This document shows, piece by piece, positions 10,886 through 23,571 of a stretch of 64,000 bases of DNA. This stretch comes from Dipteronia dyeriana. Its lineage: Eukaryota > Streptophyta > Magnoliopsida > Sapindales > Sapindaceae. The position numbers and the translations under genes are program-made. The stretch spans positions 93,913,152-93,977,151 of the forward strand of contig CM065299.1 of NCBI GenBank assembly GCA_032871835.1. Reading direction: 5' to 3'. How positions within the stretch are numbered: the stretch's first letter is position 1; every line of letters begins with the position of its first letter. The notes under the pieces are model-generated. The model worked only from the letters and a program-made list of their open reading frames with translations, made no database searches and was not told the origin of the DNA.

Positions 10886-13071
10886 TGCTAGGTTTTAGAT
10901 TTGTGTTGGTTTGATTCCATAACAAAACGCTCTTTGTTTGTATTGCTTAGTTGCTTATGTGGTTCGTGATTAGATTGGGCTTCAAAGATGGAAAGCGACT
11001 TCGCATGCAAAGTTCGTCTTCAAGAGGATATGTGCTTACTTGGATGCTAAGGTATCAAGATTCTTCTTTCTCTTACAAGGCGTAGGCACGCACATACACA
11101 TATCATACATTTGTGTCCCTGCATCATTGTGCATCATTTGGTATAACACATTCACACACTTGAAGTTGAATGCTCATGCATTGGTATGAAAGTAACATGT
11201 TTTGGACAAATGCATGATTGGAGACTATCTCTATGTAGTTTGTATTCTTATGTGAAATGTGTTTGTTTGTTTATATATTTGTATAACATTGATATTGAAC
11301 TTGGTTTTAGTCTTATATTGTTCATGATTGAGTTCCGGTCATTTCGGTTACTTAAACTATTGATTTCGAGTTCTAAGTCAAAAGATACTACACTTTCAAC
11401 TCATGTTGCATACATTATCTTCGTCTTCATATATTGAGTCGAATTATTATTTTATGGGTTGAATATCTTATATTTCCATATTTGTGAGGGAGTTCCAGTT
11501 TGTAATCTTCAAATAGATTCGAATTCAGAGTTCGGAGGTCAAAGAACGGTCGAAGAACGCGAGAGAAGCACAAGGGAAGAGGTGCGATGGCACAAGCCAT
11601 CACTTTGCACCTTCCCAAGATGGCGCGTGGCCATCTCGACCCCAAAGCCTTGCTGCCCCGAGATGCCCATGCGCCATCTCAGGAAAGCACTAAGGCATGA
11701 GGGCAATTTGTTCTTTTGGTTTGTTTCTCTTTAAAACATCTCCATCCCTCTTATTCATTACAAGTTGAGAAAACGAATTTGAAGAATAAGTGCAAAATTT
11801 TTCTCTCAATATTTTGATTTTTGTTTTTGTGATAACTTCTTCATTTCAACTCCGAATCACTTGATTCAAAAACTAATTTCGAGTGTATTGAAGAGATCTA
11901 AAAACCCCAAGCATTTGCATAACCAAAGGATGTCTACATTATTCGTTGTGATCAGATCTTCAATTCGTGATTTTCATCATTGTTAGTAAAATCATCTTCT
12001 TCTTAGTTTTCTTCTTAGATCTTCTTATTGATTGACGCCTTTTGATTAAGAAGCATGACTAAGATGATTTTGATATCATTTTGTGGTTTGTTGATTTGAT
12101 TTTCAAGCTTAGCTAGATTTGTGATAAGTTGATTGATTTGTGCTAAAATAGATAAACATGAAATTGTTTCTAGAAATCTTTTGTTCTTATGCTTGATTGA
12201 CTATTTCTAGATTTAATTTCATTTTCTAAGAACTAGGTCTACATCAATTGGTATATTCATTTCATTGATTTGGTTCTTAGTTGATAACATGCTTAGGTTG
12301 CCTAGATACATTTGTGATTGTTCCTTGAAAGCATAATCTAGCTATCTAGTTGTATGTCCATAGAATTTGTTGATCATCATTTTCTATGTTGAGTGCTTAT
12401 TTGCATTTTGCATTCATGATCATTTAGAAGCCTTGTGAAGAGGTAGGAAGTCTCATATCTTAGGGTGATTCTTTGATTTGAGCAATTGGAAGTCTTAGCT
12501 AGAGTCGGGAGGACTTGGACAGCTAAGCAAGTGGAAGTCTCGACAAGAGGTGTGAGACCTCGGATTGTTAATCAAGGAAGTATCAACTAGAGTCAAGAGG
12601 ACTCTAATAGTTGAGCAAGAAGTCTTGCCTAGGGTCGGGAGGATCCAAAAAGTTGAGCAAGGAATCTTCCTAGAGACAGGAGGTCTTGGATAGGAAGTCA
12701 GCTTAGTAGATCACTAGATTCAAGGGTAGAGTAAGAGTGATAGCTTGAAGAGCATGTGTTGATTGCTTGAGTGTGTAACTCTTCTTTGAAATAATGGATT
12801 TGCTTTTGCCGGTGGTTGTGGTATCAACCCGTGGATGTTTCCTCTTAGGAGGTTTTACCACGTAAATATCTTGTGTTGATTTTTAGCATCTTTAATTTCT
12901 TCACTTAGTTGATTTGTGTCGATTGATTTGTCATATATCATTTTGGATATTATACTAAGTGTTGTATAAGATTGCTTGTGTTTTTAAAGAAGATTAAAAT
13001 TTGAGCATATACCTATTCACCCCCCCTCCTCTAGGTATATTTTACACTATAATTGGTTAAGGGGATTTACA
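10886..13071 (+). mobile_element. Solo LTR, 2,186 bp, probably of a copia element
   Basis: Starts TG, ends CA and is flanked by the perfect 5-bp duplication GTTTC (10881-10885 and 13072-13076). The host Tat reading frame joins cleanly across it, which fixes the borders. Near the 3' end (13016-13036) is CACCCCCCCTCCTCTAGGTA, a motif common near the 3' end of plant copia LTRs. From about 12480 to 12700 there is an imperfect direct repeat of ~40-45 bp built on GAGTCGGGAGGA..AGTTGAGCAAG. There is no internal region, so the copy most likely arose by LTR-LTR recombination. Family name not determined. Confidence 0.82.
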
Positions 13072-13076
13072 GTTTC

Positions 13077-14324
13077 CAGTAGGAGACAAGGTGGGGGAAA
13101 TACGTGGTGACCAGCAAGCAGCTAGGAAATGTTATGCAGTGTCTGCCAACTCGACAGCTCTAGCCAAACGATTTATACAGGTTACGACGATACAAGATGG
13201 GGTAACCCCCGAGATGACCTTGGAGGATGTAGAGCCTGCAAATTACCCAGAGGATGACCCCATGAGTCCAGACGAGGAGAAGCATAGTAGGGAATGGGCC
13301 AATGGGCACCCATTGGATAAGCTAGAAATGATACCCATCCGGATGGGCGATCCCTCGAAGTTCGTCAAAGTCGGAGCCACCATCGAACCTGTAGCAAAGG
13401 AGGGTCTGATCAGGATCCTCAAAGAATTCAATGACATCTTTGCTTGGAGTTACGATGAGATTCTCGGGATCTCGATATCAATGGTTGCTCACCGTTTGGC
13501 AGTGGATCCTACCTTCAAGGCCTTCAAACAAAAAAGATGTCACTTTAACGCCGAAAGAAATGTTGCGATTCAGGAAGAAGTGGACAAGTTGATTAGAGCA
13601 GGCTTCATCAGAGAGATGTGTTACCCCGAATGGATCACCAATGTGGTCATGGTTACGAAGGCGAATGGGAAGTGGCGTATGTGCATCGATTATACCGACC
13701 TAAACCGGGTATATCCGAAACAGTTTCCCTTTACCAAAGATCGATCAGTTTGTTGACTCCATATCCAGAAACAAGCTCTTAAGCTTCATGGATGCATTCT
13801 CGGGGTAGAACCAGATCATGGTGCACCCTACCAACCAAGACAAGACCAACTTCATCACTGGGTAGGGTCTATACTGCTACAAGGTGATACCGTTTGGGCT
13901 TAAGAATACGGGAGCTACATATCAATGATTGGTCAATCGGTTGTTCAAACCTAAGATTGGAAGATCAATGGAAGTGTACATCGATGACATAATTACCAAG
14001 TCACCAACCTTAGATGGACATCAGGACGACCTTCGTAGAACTGTCATGATCCTAAGGGAAAATCATATGAGATCTTCCAAATTTGCCTTCGGCGTAACTG
14101 CGGGAAAGTTTCTAGGCTTCATGGTTCATGAGAGAGGAATAAAGGCTAACCCAAAAAAGATCAATTCTATCTTGGATCTAAAATACCCCACATCACTCAA
14201 ACAGGTTCAAGTCTTGACCAGACAGATAGCAGCGCTCAACAGGTTCATTTCTCGGTCCACTAATAATTGTTTCCCTTTCTTTAAAGCTATCAAGCAGGGA
14301 TGGAACATGAAATGGGACCAATAG
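13077..14324 (+). pseudogene. pol: Tat reverse transcriptase (broken)
   Basis: RNA-dependent DNA polymerase of the Tat element. The first open part (13091-13756) starts GEIRGDQQAARKCY, typical of the Tat protease-RT linker, and reaches the RT fingers motif KWRMCIDYTDLNRVYPK. A frameshift and stops occupy 13757-13928, where IPFGLKNTGATYQ is still visible. The catalytic YIDD box is at 13977-13988. The thumb segment GKFLGFMVHERGIKANPKKI follows (14101-14160). It is not functional as it stands. Confidence 0.9.
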
Positions 14325-14780
14325 AGCGAGCAAGCTTTTCAAGCTTTGAAGAAATATCTGTCAAGCCCTCCATTACTGGTCAAGCCAAGTCCGGGAGAGA
14401 AGTTGTAAATCTATTTGGCCATTTTGAAAATTGTAGTGAGAGAGGCCTTGGTCAAGGAATGTGGAGATAGGGTCCAACAACCTATCTACTACGTGAGTCA
14501 CGCCCTAACCAAGCCAGAAAAGAATTATACCCTTCTGGAGAAGCTCGCCTATGCCTTAGTGACCTCAACAAGGAAGCTCCGTCCCTACTTTCAAGCTCAC
14601 TCAATAGCAGTAGTGACGGACCGACCTCTCCGTCAATCCCTACAAAGGCCAAATGTGTTCGGAAGACTGGTTTTATGGGCCCTAGAACTCATCCAATTTG
14701 ATTTAAGGTATAAACCCATGACCGCAATTAAAGCCCAGGCTTTGGCGGACTTTGTGGTAGAGCTCTCAGTGTCCCCAGGC
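14325..14780 (+). pseudogene. Tat RNase H, first domain
   Basis: RNase H-type region directly after RT: VQQPIYYVSHALTKPEKNY then PYFQAHSIAVVTDRPL, ending in the linker ALADFVVEL. This is the retrotransposon RNase H that degrades the RNA template. An open reading frame runs 14415-14891 and continues into the second RNase H. The upstream edge has stops. Confidence 0.82.
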
Positions 14781-14849
14781 CAATCGACCTCCACAACGAC
14801 CAATATAGCTCATGAGAAGATTTCAGAGTCCGATAATTGGCCGGTAGGC

Positions 14850-15200
14850 TGCAAGTTATGGATCCTCTACACTGATGGAGCGTCCGGGTAATCCGGGGGA
14901 GGAGCGGGCTTAGTCCTGATAGACCCATAAGGGACTGAATGTTTCCACTGCTTCAGATTCGAATTTAAGGTCACTAACAATGAGGTAGAGTATGAAGCCC
15001 TCCTAGCCGGGATAAAGGCGGCTGCCGAGCTCGGGGTCGATTTCCTAAAGGTCAAGAGTGACTCATTACTCATAGTTAATCAGGTTTCGGGGGATTATCA
15101 TGCCAAAAGGGATAACATGATTTCCTATATGACGCTATTTCAGCTTCTTAAGAATAAATTCAAAGGATTTAAGATCGAGCAAGTGCCTCGATAACAGAAT
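14850..15200 (+). pseudogene. Second, archaeal-type RNase H of the Tat element
   Basis: A second RNase H-like domain: LWILYTDGASG (catalytic Asp in TDG), [18 protein letters not shown] (catalytic Glu in the NNEVEYEAL box) and [16 protein letters not shown] (catalytic Asp in SDS). Acquisition of an extra archaeal-type RNase H between RNase H and integrase is established for the Tat lineage and supports this assignment. In-frame stops, including one right after DGASG (14889), disable it. Confidence 0.85.
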
Positions 15201-15689
15201 CGTCGAGTTGACGTCCTAGCCAAGATAACTGCTAAAGGTGGCCAGACCTTACCATAAGGAGTCCCCTCCAAGTGATCACCCAACCGAGCACAGCAGCGGG
15301 TGAGAATATTTATGCCCTAGATTGTTAGCCATGCTGGATGGATCCAATGGGGGTTTATCTCCAGGAAGGAAAGTTTTTTGCGAAGCCCGGTCAAGTCAGA
15401 AGAATTAGAAGGCTCTGAGTTCAATATTTCTTGGTAGATATATGCCTCTACAGGAGGGGCATGTCCCTTCCCCTGTTTCGATGTTTGCATCCTGATGATG
15501 CCAGGTGGGCATTAAGAGAGGTTCACTCGGGGAATGCGGGAACCACATTGGTGGGGAAGCTCTGGCATATCAGGTACTCCGCATGGGGTATTACTGGCCA
15601 ACTGTCCATCAGGATGGAAAGAACTTTGTACAATCCGGTGTACCATGCAAGAAGACCTCCAACTTGAGCCATCTTCCACCGGAGCGTCT
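15201..15689 (+). pseudogene. Tat integrase N-terminal (HHCC) part
   Basis: Zinc-binding region of the integrase. RCLHPDDARWALREVHSG is followed, after a frameshift near 15530, by GYYWPTVHQD and a Cys-containing CKKTSNLSHLPPERL. The copia composite is inserted right after this point (15690). The integrase core resumes at 26412. Confidence 0.82.
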
Positions 15690-16412
15690 TGTTGGAACCC
15701 CGGTGTAGCGGAACTAGGTTTTAAAATTTTTATACATATCATATATGTATCTGGGACCAGTGAAATTTGGATAATATTTATTTTTCGGAACTAATATATA
15801 CAATATGTAAATACAGGAAATTGTAATCAACAAAAATCAGAAGAAGAAATTCTTACCGACGTTTGGAGGCTCCTTCACTTTTTGATATGCTCATGTCTGA
15901 ACCACTTAATCTTCCTCGCTATCTCCCGGGACTGGTAACTGTATGTAAGCGCGTCACGATCTCAGGAACTTGAATGGAGGATGTAGAGAGAATTGAAGAA
16001 AAATTTTCTTCTATGTGTTTCAAAAACACACAAAACATGAAACTATATATATATATATCATTGCTTCTCACAAATATATACCTTTTCGCACTGCTGCTCA
16101 CAAATATATATATATATATATATAGTTACTTGCTAGTTTCTTTCACCTGTACCAATATCTATATATATATAACGCTTTTGATTTATATCTATATATGTTG
16201 CACTGTTTGCTAACCTATATATATATAAATTAAATATTTACATCCTATACAAATTCTTCTTTTGACTATTGTTTCATATATACATCAATTTGCATCCAAT
16301 GCAATATCTTGTGTTATTAGTTGATATATATCTTTTAATTATCCTTTTCAAATATATCTAATATATTAAAAGTGATAATAAGTATTTTAAACTTAAACTT
16401 AAATTTAAATAC
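15690..16412 (-). repeat. Truncated copia LTR (3' LTR of copy A)
   Basis: Aligns with the first ~690 bp (plus-strand order) of the full LTR at 21577 and contains the same (TA)n blocks. The match ends at AAATACTT, where the sequence passes directly into RT of copy A (GGAATTGGCTAGCC). The rest of the LTR and the RNase H are missing. The junction shares a short TTGGAATTGG-like overlap, as expected for a microhomology deletion. Confidence 0.85.
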
Positions 16413-17215
16413 TTGGAATTGGCTAGCCAGCCAGCCCTTTACATCAGACAACACTTCCACATCATTCCCAATGAGTAGGATATCATCTACGTATAGGACC
16501 AAGAAAACTAATTTCTTATCAATGATGCGCTTGTAAACAAAAGGCTCATCGACATTCTGCTCGAAGCCATAGGTTTTGATCACATTATCAAACCTGATGT
16601 TCCAAGATCTAGATGCTTGCTTAAGCTCATAAATGGACCTTTTGGAGCTTGGAAACCTTTTGCTCTTGATCTGGACACACAAATCCCTCTGGTTGCATCA
16701 TATAGATGCTCTCATCAAGATTTCATTCAAGAATGCAGTCTTGACGTCCATTTACCAAATTTCGTAATCGAAATAGGCAACAATGGATAAGAGAATCCTA
16801 ATAGACTTAAACATGGCTACTGGCGAGAAGGTCTTTTCATAATCGACCCCCTCTTTCAGGGTATAACCCTTAGCCAATAGCCTTGCCTCGAAGGTCTCTA
16901 CCTTCCCGTTTACCCCCTCTTTCTCTTGTAGATCCACTTACACCCTATGGGTTTTACCCCATCCGGTAAGTCTACAAGATCCCATACTGAGTTAGAGTAT
17001 ATGGACTCCATCTCAAGATTCATGGCTTTAAGCCATTCCTCTTTATCAAGATCTTCCATTGCATTCTTAGTTGTCAATGGATCATCAACACTATCAGCAG
17101 AGACAACACCTTGTCCCTCACCTATAGCTAAATAGCGTTCAGGTTGTCTCACAACCCTCTCACTAAGTCTAGGTGGTAGTGTATCCTGATCAGAAACCAT
17201 CTGACTCTTAGATAT
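16413..17215 (-). pseudogene. pol: Copia reverse transcriptase, copy A (truncated, broken)
   Basis: Minus-strand RT with the copia motifs CKWIYKRKRG, RLLAKGYTLKEGVDYEKTFS and SIYELKQASRSWN, and the catalytic box YVDDILLIGND (YVDD at 16482-16493). Stops lie between the segments, including one before MDV (16755). The C-terminal part and the RNase H are replaced by the truncated LTR. Confidence 0.9.
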
Positions 17216-17998
17216 TTATGGAACAACAACTCTTATTGATGAAGCACTAGTCTCATCAGGCTCCAACTAATTTAATACAATCTTGGAATGAGGTTTATGG
17301 TCACTAATGTAATTGTCCTCAAGAAACGTTGCATTTGTCGATACAAATACTTTGTTATCTTCAGGACTATAGAAATGTCCAACTCTGGTCTCGTTAGAGT
17401 ATCCTACTAACAGACAGACAACAGATTTGGAGTCTAGCTTTCCAGTTCTATTCTTCAGCACGTGTGTTGGACACCTCCATATGCGGAAATATTGCAAACT
17501 AGCTTTACGACCATTCCACAACTCTAGGGGAGTCTTAGAAACATATTTGGATGGCACTACATTCAAAATGTATGCCGCTATTTGTAACGCATATCCCCAG
17601 AAGGAATTTGGTAATGATGAGAAACTAATCATAGATCTCACCATTTTTATTAGTGTTCTATTTCTCCTCTCCGCTACACCATTTTGTTGAGGTGTACCGG
17701 GAGCTGTGAGTTGGGAAACTATCTCATTCTTGACCATAAAGTCTTTAAAATCTTGGTCAAGGTACTCACATTCACGATCCGATCGTAGTGACTTGATAGT
17801 TCTACCTAATTGATTCTCAACTTCAGCTCGAAATTCTTTGAACATTTCAAATGTTTCCGACTTTCGTTGCATTAGGTAGACATATCTGTATCTTGAGTAG
17901 TCATCTATAAAGGTGACATAATACTCAGAACCACCCCTGGCTTTAACATTCATCGGTCCGCATACGTCTATATGTATAAGCTCTAGCGGTTCTTTAGC
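17216..17998 (-). pseudogene. Copia integrase core, copy A
   Basis: Minus-strand DDE integrase, open from 17953 to 17267. Visible are YYVTFIDDYSRYRYVYLMQR (first Asp), SLRSDRECEYL (second Asp; the usual SDRGGEY is altered) and PGTPQQNGVAERRNRTL (catalytic Glu). Downstream come YVSKTPLELWNG and a bromo-like linker VGYSNETR. It inserts the cDNA into the genome. The N-terminal zinc part upstream is duplicated (see 18001-18981). Confidence 0.9.
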
Positions 17999-18000
17999 TC

Positions 18001-18981
18001 TAGCGGTTCTTTAGCTCTAAGCCCTTTTCCAGTAAAAGATCTATTAGTCATCTTACCTTCCAGACAAGATTCGCAGACAGGTAAGGTGCCAACCTTTAAC
18101 TCACTTAAAGGTCCACTTTTTACTAATCTGTCTATCTGGTCAAGGTTGATATGACCAAGTCTTAGATGCCAGAGATACGTGTCATTATCTGGAGAAATCT
18201 TATGTCGTTTATTTTTTGGTTTTTCAACCTTAAACATTTCGGTGTAGAGCAGTGTAGTATGTATTAACGGTCTTAACACATACAAATTGTTTTCATTAAT
18301 TCCTGAACAAATATTCAGACCATTCTTTCCAATAATAACAGACTTATTATTAAAATAAATAGAATACGATTGTTCTAACAATTTAAAAACGGAAATCAAA
18401 TTCCGTGTAAATCCAGGAATATGAAAAACATTGTTCAATAATAAAAAACTATTATTATTACAGAATTGCAATCTTAATGCTCCCACTGTGCTCTAACGGT
18501 TCTTTAGCTCTAAGCCCTTTTCTAGTAAAAGGTCTCTTAGTCATCTTACCTTCCAGACAAGATTCGCAGACAGGTAAGGTGTCAACCTTTAACTCACTTA
18601 AAGATCCGCTTTTTACTAATCTGTCTATCCGGTCAAGGTTGATATGACCAAGCCTTAGATGCCAGAGATACGTGTCATTATCTGGAGAAATCTTATATCG
18701 TTTAGTTTTTGGTTTTTCAACCTTAAACATTTCGGTGTTGAGCAGTGTAGTATGTATTAACGGTCTTAACACATACAAATTGTTTTCTTTAATTCCTGAA
18801 CAAATATTCAGACCATTCTTTCCAATAATAACAGACTTATTATTAAAAGAAATATAATACGATTGTTCTAACAATTTAGAAACGGAAATCAAATTCCGTG
18901 TAAATCCAGGAATATAAAAAACATTGTTCAATAATAAAAAACTATTATTATTACAAAATTGCAATCTTATTGCTCCCGCTG
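18001..18981 (-). repeat. 493-bp tandem duplication of the copia protease/integrase N-terminal region
   Basis: Plus-strand 18001-18488 repeats at 18494-18981 (offset 493). Both copies encode the C-terminal side of protease and the pre-integrase zinc motif (LWHLRLGHINLD followed by LPVCESCLEGK). The two units differ at scattered positions (for example INENNLY and IKENNLY), so the duplication is not new, or it came from recombination between two elements. It makes this polyprotein too long by one module and puts it out of order. Confidence 0.9.
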
Positions 18982-20001
18982 CTTTTGCCGACACGACATC
19001 CCCCGACCTCACACGCATTGAGAAGGCTCTTTCCTCTAGCTGTGTCCAAGAATCAGCCCACTGCAAAGAAGAACAAACATGGTTAGTGGCCTCCGAATCA
19101 ATTATCCATGATGAAGAATCATCTTCAACTAAACAAGATTCAAGAACAAGTAAATCATATTTACCTTTCGTCTTTTTCTTCTTGGCTACCTCCTCCAGGT
19201 ATTGAGGACAATTCCTCTTCCAGTGCCCGACCTTATCGCAATGGAAGCATTTTCCTTTGCCATGGTCGGTGGAGGCGCCCTTCTTTTTGCTTTGGGATTT
19301 CTTGGGTTTGGGCTTACCCTTCGCCTTCCCAACAGACCTCTTCCTCTTTTTATTATTTGAGAAGAAAGATGGTTTAGCAACATTTACCTCACCGATCTTT
19401 CCCTTATTGTCCATAATTAAATACTCAAAGGTAGCAAGCTCATTGAGCAACTGTGTAAGACTAAACTTTAATTTGTTCATCCCGTAGTTGCTCTTAAATT
19501 GATCGAAACTCTTTGGAAGAGTCGTCAGTATGATGCTCACTTGACTGGGTTCGTCAATGGCCCCGCCATTGACTTCTGCCATGTTGAAGTAGGACATCAT
19601 GCTCAGGAAATGTTCTGAACTGACGTTCCTTCCTTCATACGAGCTAGCATAGCAGAACGAATAGCTTCATGTCATTTTTGCTCGGAGGGTTGCCCGAACA
19701 TAGCTTGCAATGACTCCATGATTTCGAATGCTGAAGTCATTGATTTATGCTTTGTGACAAGCACGTCTGTCATAGAAGCCAACAGATATGTTTGGGCCTT
19801 CTCATCAGATGAGACCCATCGCTCGTATGTCTCATGAATAGTTCGTGTGGCATTGGCAGCAAGCGCTGGAGGACATTCCTTCGTAAGCACAAACTTGAGG
19901 TCTTTGGTGACCAATAATGCATTAATGTTAAGTTTCCACTTAGTGTAGTTATCACCAGTTAATTTGTCGTTTGCGAGAATTTGAAGTAATGCAGAAGACA
20001 T
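18982..20001 (-). pseudogene. gag: Copia gag and protease, copy A (broken)
   Basis: The Gag start is taken at 20001 (MSSALLQILANDKLTGDNY), a usual beginning for this type of copia gag. An in-frame TGA at 19672-19674 and a frameshift before 19600 break it. The zinc knuckle CFHCDKVGHWKRNC (CX2CX4HX4C) is at 19208-19249. The protease active site reads WIIDSEATNHVC (about 19070-19108), where the usual Asp-Ser-Gly has become Asp-Ser-Glu, so proteolytic activity would be lost even without the other lesions. Confidence 0.9.
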
Positions 20002-21561
20002 TATTGCTGAAATAAATAAAACAATCATTCAGTCATTTGTTTAAAAACAAATGCGAGTGCTTTGACATAAACTTAAACATGATGCATGAACATGGTTAAT
20101 GAATTAGAACTACCCTAAAACTAGTTGTTATACCACGACAATCCAACATACCACAAAGAAGTACCGCCTTAGGGTCGGTCAAGTCTTTGCATGTTGGACC
20201 GAGACATTCCCAATCAAATGATATTCTAGAATAACTCTTATTCCATATCATTCAACCATCGTTCATTCAATCAGGTTTTTAATTAACAAACTTAATCAAA
20301 ACCATCGTGAGTGTAACCAGCCATTTCAGATCTTACGAGCTTAACTCGAGAATTGCCGCCTTAGGATCGGTTAATCCCGAAATACCCTTAGAAATCCTAT
20401 CTGTTAGGAAGTCAACCTTGATATTGACCTTTGTGAAAACCCTCCTTAGGGAGGACGAAAGCAAAGCCGTCACGAGGCCCCACTCGGATCTCACGATGTT
20501 GAACTGATGATATAGACCGCGGGATATATTTGTCATATATCCCTCTCCCACTCACTATTTTAAAATTAGGGTTTTCTATTAACCGTTAATGCACCTAGAC
20601 TCTACAGGATTAAACGACTAACTTTAATCAAGTTATCTAGCGCATTAACTAATTAGAACCAAATTCTAATTAACTAATAAATTATTAATGATTTTTAACA
20701 ATTAAAACTCTAATCTATTAGTGAATAATCTAAGCCTTTATAAACTATTTACTAGGGTTAGATTATTATGTTAGTGTTTACCAAGTTTTAATTATTAAAC
20801 CCTAACACTTTATTTGGATCATTTATTATTAGGTAATTAATCATATTAATCATAATTACAATAAATGACCCTATTAATCTAACTTATTAAACTCTTTAAT
20901 AACTAAATTAATATTAATGAAAATTATCAAGTTTTCTAACCATTAAAAACTAATCTCATTATTCATAGCCAATTATGTACATTACCCACTTTAATCACAT
21001 TAAAAAAATTCATAAAATATCAGGCTATGATGCATGTATGACATATCAAATATATTTCTGTAGGCACATCTAATCTAAATGACATACGTATGCATGACAA
21101 TACTTTTATCATCACATAATATAAAACATACATGAATTGACCGAGTACTGTGGATTATTTAACCTAAAAAAAATTGAATATAAAATTACAAAAAAATTTC
21201 CAAGGCATTCATTGGTCTTCTTGTAATTTCCGAGTCTTCCAGTCTCTTCAAGTCACTCCTATTCATCTCATGAATCTTTCTTCGCGATTCTTTCAGGTCT
21301 TCAATATAAGTTACATTTTTTTTACAATACAATAACAGAGAAAAAAAAATATAAACAAAAAATAATAATAATACAACCCATAAACCCTAAATCCACTGTA
21401 CCATATAATTAACGATCAATCATGTTTTTGTAAATTAAAAAAAATAATATATATATATATATATATACATACAAAAACATCATACAATAAATTTAAATTG
21501 TGCCTTCACAATCATACATACAGGAGCATCGAAAACAATTTCATGTTCCGAAAATAAAACT
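20002..21561 (-). other. Leader of copia copy A between gag and the PBS
   Basis: About 1.5 kb with no credible ORF. AT-rich near the LTR and mixed composition near gag. It matches the position of the 5' untranslated region of the minus-strand element. Confidence 0.6.
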
Positions 21562-21576
21562 GGCTCTGATACCAAT
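21562..21576 (-). promoter_or_regulatory. Primer binding site, initiator tRNA-Met type
   Basis: On the minus strand TGGTATCAGAGCC lies directly beside the LTR end. This is the classic copia primer site complementary to the 3' end of initiator methionine tRNA. It fixes the orientation of copy A and the LTR border at 21577. Confidence 0.92.
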
Positions 21577-22039
21577 TGTTGGAACCCCGGTACACCGGTC
21601 ACGCAATGGAACTAGGTTTTAAAATTTTTATACAGATCATATCTGTATTGGGACCAGTGAACTTTGGATTGTAATTATTTTTCGGAACTAATACATACAA
21701 TATGTAATTACAGGAAACTGTAATCAACAAAAATCAGAAGAAGAAAATCTTACCAACGTTTGGAGGCTCCTTCGCTTTTTGATATGCTCTTGTCTGAACC
21801 ACTTGATCTTCCTCGCTATCTCCCGGGACTGGTAACTGCATGTGGACGCGTCACGATCTCAGGAACTTGAATGGAGGATGTAGAGAGAATTGAATAAATT
21901 TTTTCTTCTATGTGTTTCAAAAACACACAAAACATGAAACAATATATATATATATATATCACTGTTTATCACAAATATATATCTTTTCGCACTGCTGCTC
22001 ACAAATATATATATATATCTTTCACGCTACTTGCTTCAT

Positions 22040-22086
<47 letters not shown>

Positions 22087-23556
22087 TAAGTATTTACATC
22101 CTATGCAAATTCTTCTTTTGACTATTGTTTCATGTACACATCAATTTGCATCCAATGCAATATCTTGTGTTATTAGTTGATATATATCTTTTAATTATCC
22201 TTTTCAAATATATCTAATATATTAAAAGTGATAATAAGTATTTCAAACTTAAACTTAAATTCAAATACTTAGATAAATGATTTAGTAAAAATAAAATAAT
22301 CCTATTATTTTATCTTCACTTCACCTAAATCCATATATCAACTAACACCCTCCATTTAATAGTTAATTAATAATTCATAATTATCAATATAATTATATAA
22401 TCTAATTATTTAATTAATTTAAATATTAAAATTCATTAAATAAATAATCTCATTATTCAATTAATTCCCGAATATATACTTGTCACTTTTGTAACACAAT
22501 TAATTGGACAATCCAATTAATTAACCGTGACCCTTGTTACCTAAATCAATCGGGCTAGCAAGGGGACCTAATGGACTTACATTATTTTGAACTCCAATAA
22601 TCCTCGGAATCATTAATTAAACTCTTTAATTAATATTTCTTGATTATTAACTCCGGTGTTATTCCACTAAAAATCTGAAGCTGTACTATCTCAACTGTAG
22701 ACGCTTTTACACAGATTGATACAACTCGGTGTCCATCGATATAGCTATTACATATGGTGTGATCCTCCACAATAGTTCATAATTAGAGCTGGGTCATAAT
22801 GTCCGTTATACCCCTCTAATTACATATATCTTTTAAGTACCGTTGATTCTCTAATGGATAATAAATCCTATTTCCTCACGGAATTAGGAGAGCGCTCATA
22901 TTGTCCAAGCCCCGAATCAACCCTTAAGGGAACTACCATCTACTTCTCACAAGAAGGAGTGGATTCCACTATTGTGTACAAATCTTCCCAGCCACAAGCC
23001 AAACCGCAATCCCAACATACGGAGTATATTGATCAGGAAATGCATCTGACCTCACCCATGATATATCAAAGACCACGATTTAACCTGAAAGAGTCGATAA
23101 GACACTCAGAATTAAGATCACCCACATATAGCCATCATTAGTTGATATATATGAATCTCATCGGTAAACGGATCTTGGTGAGAGATTCATACAGATCATG
23201 ACCCAGTCCTATATGATCACATCATACATGGTGTCTTCATTCTCATATCTCCATATAAATGATTCAAGATAGAATCACCGTACATTACGGAATGGACCGC
23301 AACTATAGATTAACCACAAATAAAGTACCCAACTTTATTTGCTATCTATGGACTCTTTAGATTGCACGTCTCTTACTGTATCCATCTGTATATGACACTC
23401 ATATACACAGTTTGAGATTACATCCGGTAATCTTGGATGTTAAATTTATGCACAAGTTATATAATAAACAACACAACAAGAATGTATTGTACTTTTCCTT
23501 TTATTTATTTAATAAATCCATTTACAAATTACATCTTTAAGGCATAAACCTCAACA
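21577..23556 (-). repeat. Full-length copia LTR shared by copies A and B (1,980 bp)
   Basis: Begins TGTTGGAACCCCGG and ends ACCTCAACA in plus-strand order. It is the 5' LTR of copy A (PBS at 21562) and at the same time the 3' LTR of copy B (polypurine tract at 23557). It contains (TA)n runs at about 21942-21958 and 22048-22082. The short frames in it are non-coding. Confidence 0.92.
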
Positions 23557-23571
23557 ATCTCCCACTTGCAC
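23557..23571 (-). promoter_or_regulatory. Polypurine tract of copia copy B
   Basis: On the minus strand the purine-rich GCAAGTGGGAGAT abuts the LTR. This is the expected primer for plus-strand synthesis and marks the 3' end of the internal region of copy B. Confidence 0.85.

Noticed and set aside
12480..12700. Possible CRISPR-like array from regularly recurring words
   Set aside because: Repeat units are imperfect, spacing is irregular, and the block lies inside a plant LTR.
22854..23141. 95-codon plus-strand ORF
   Set aside because: Inside the copia LTR; the same frame recurs in the solo LTR at 48121 with stops, so it is LTR sequence.
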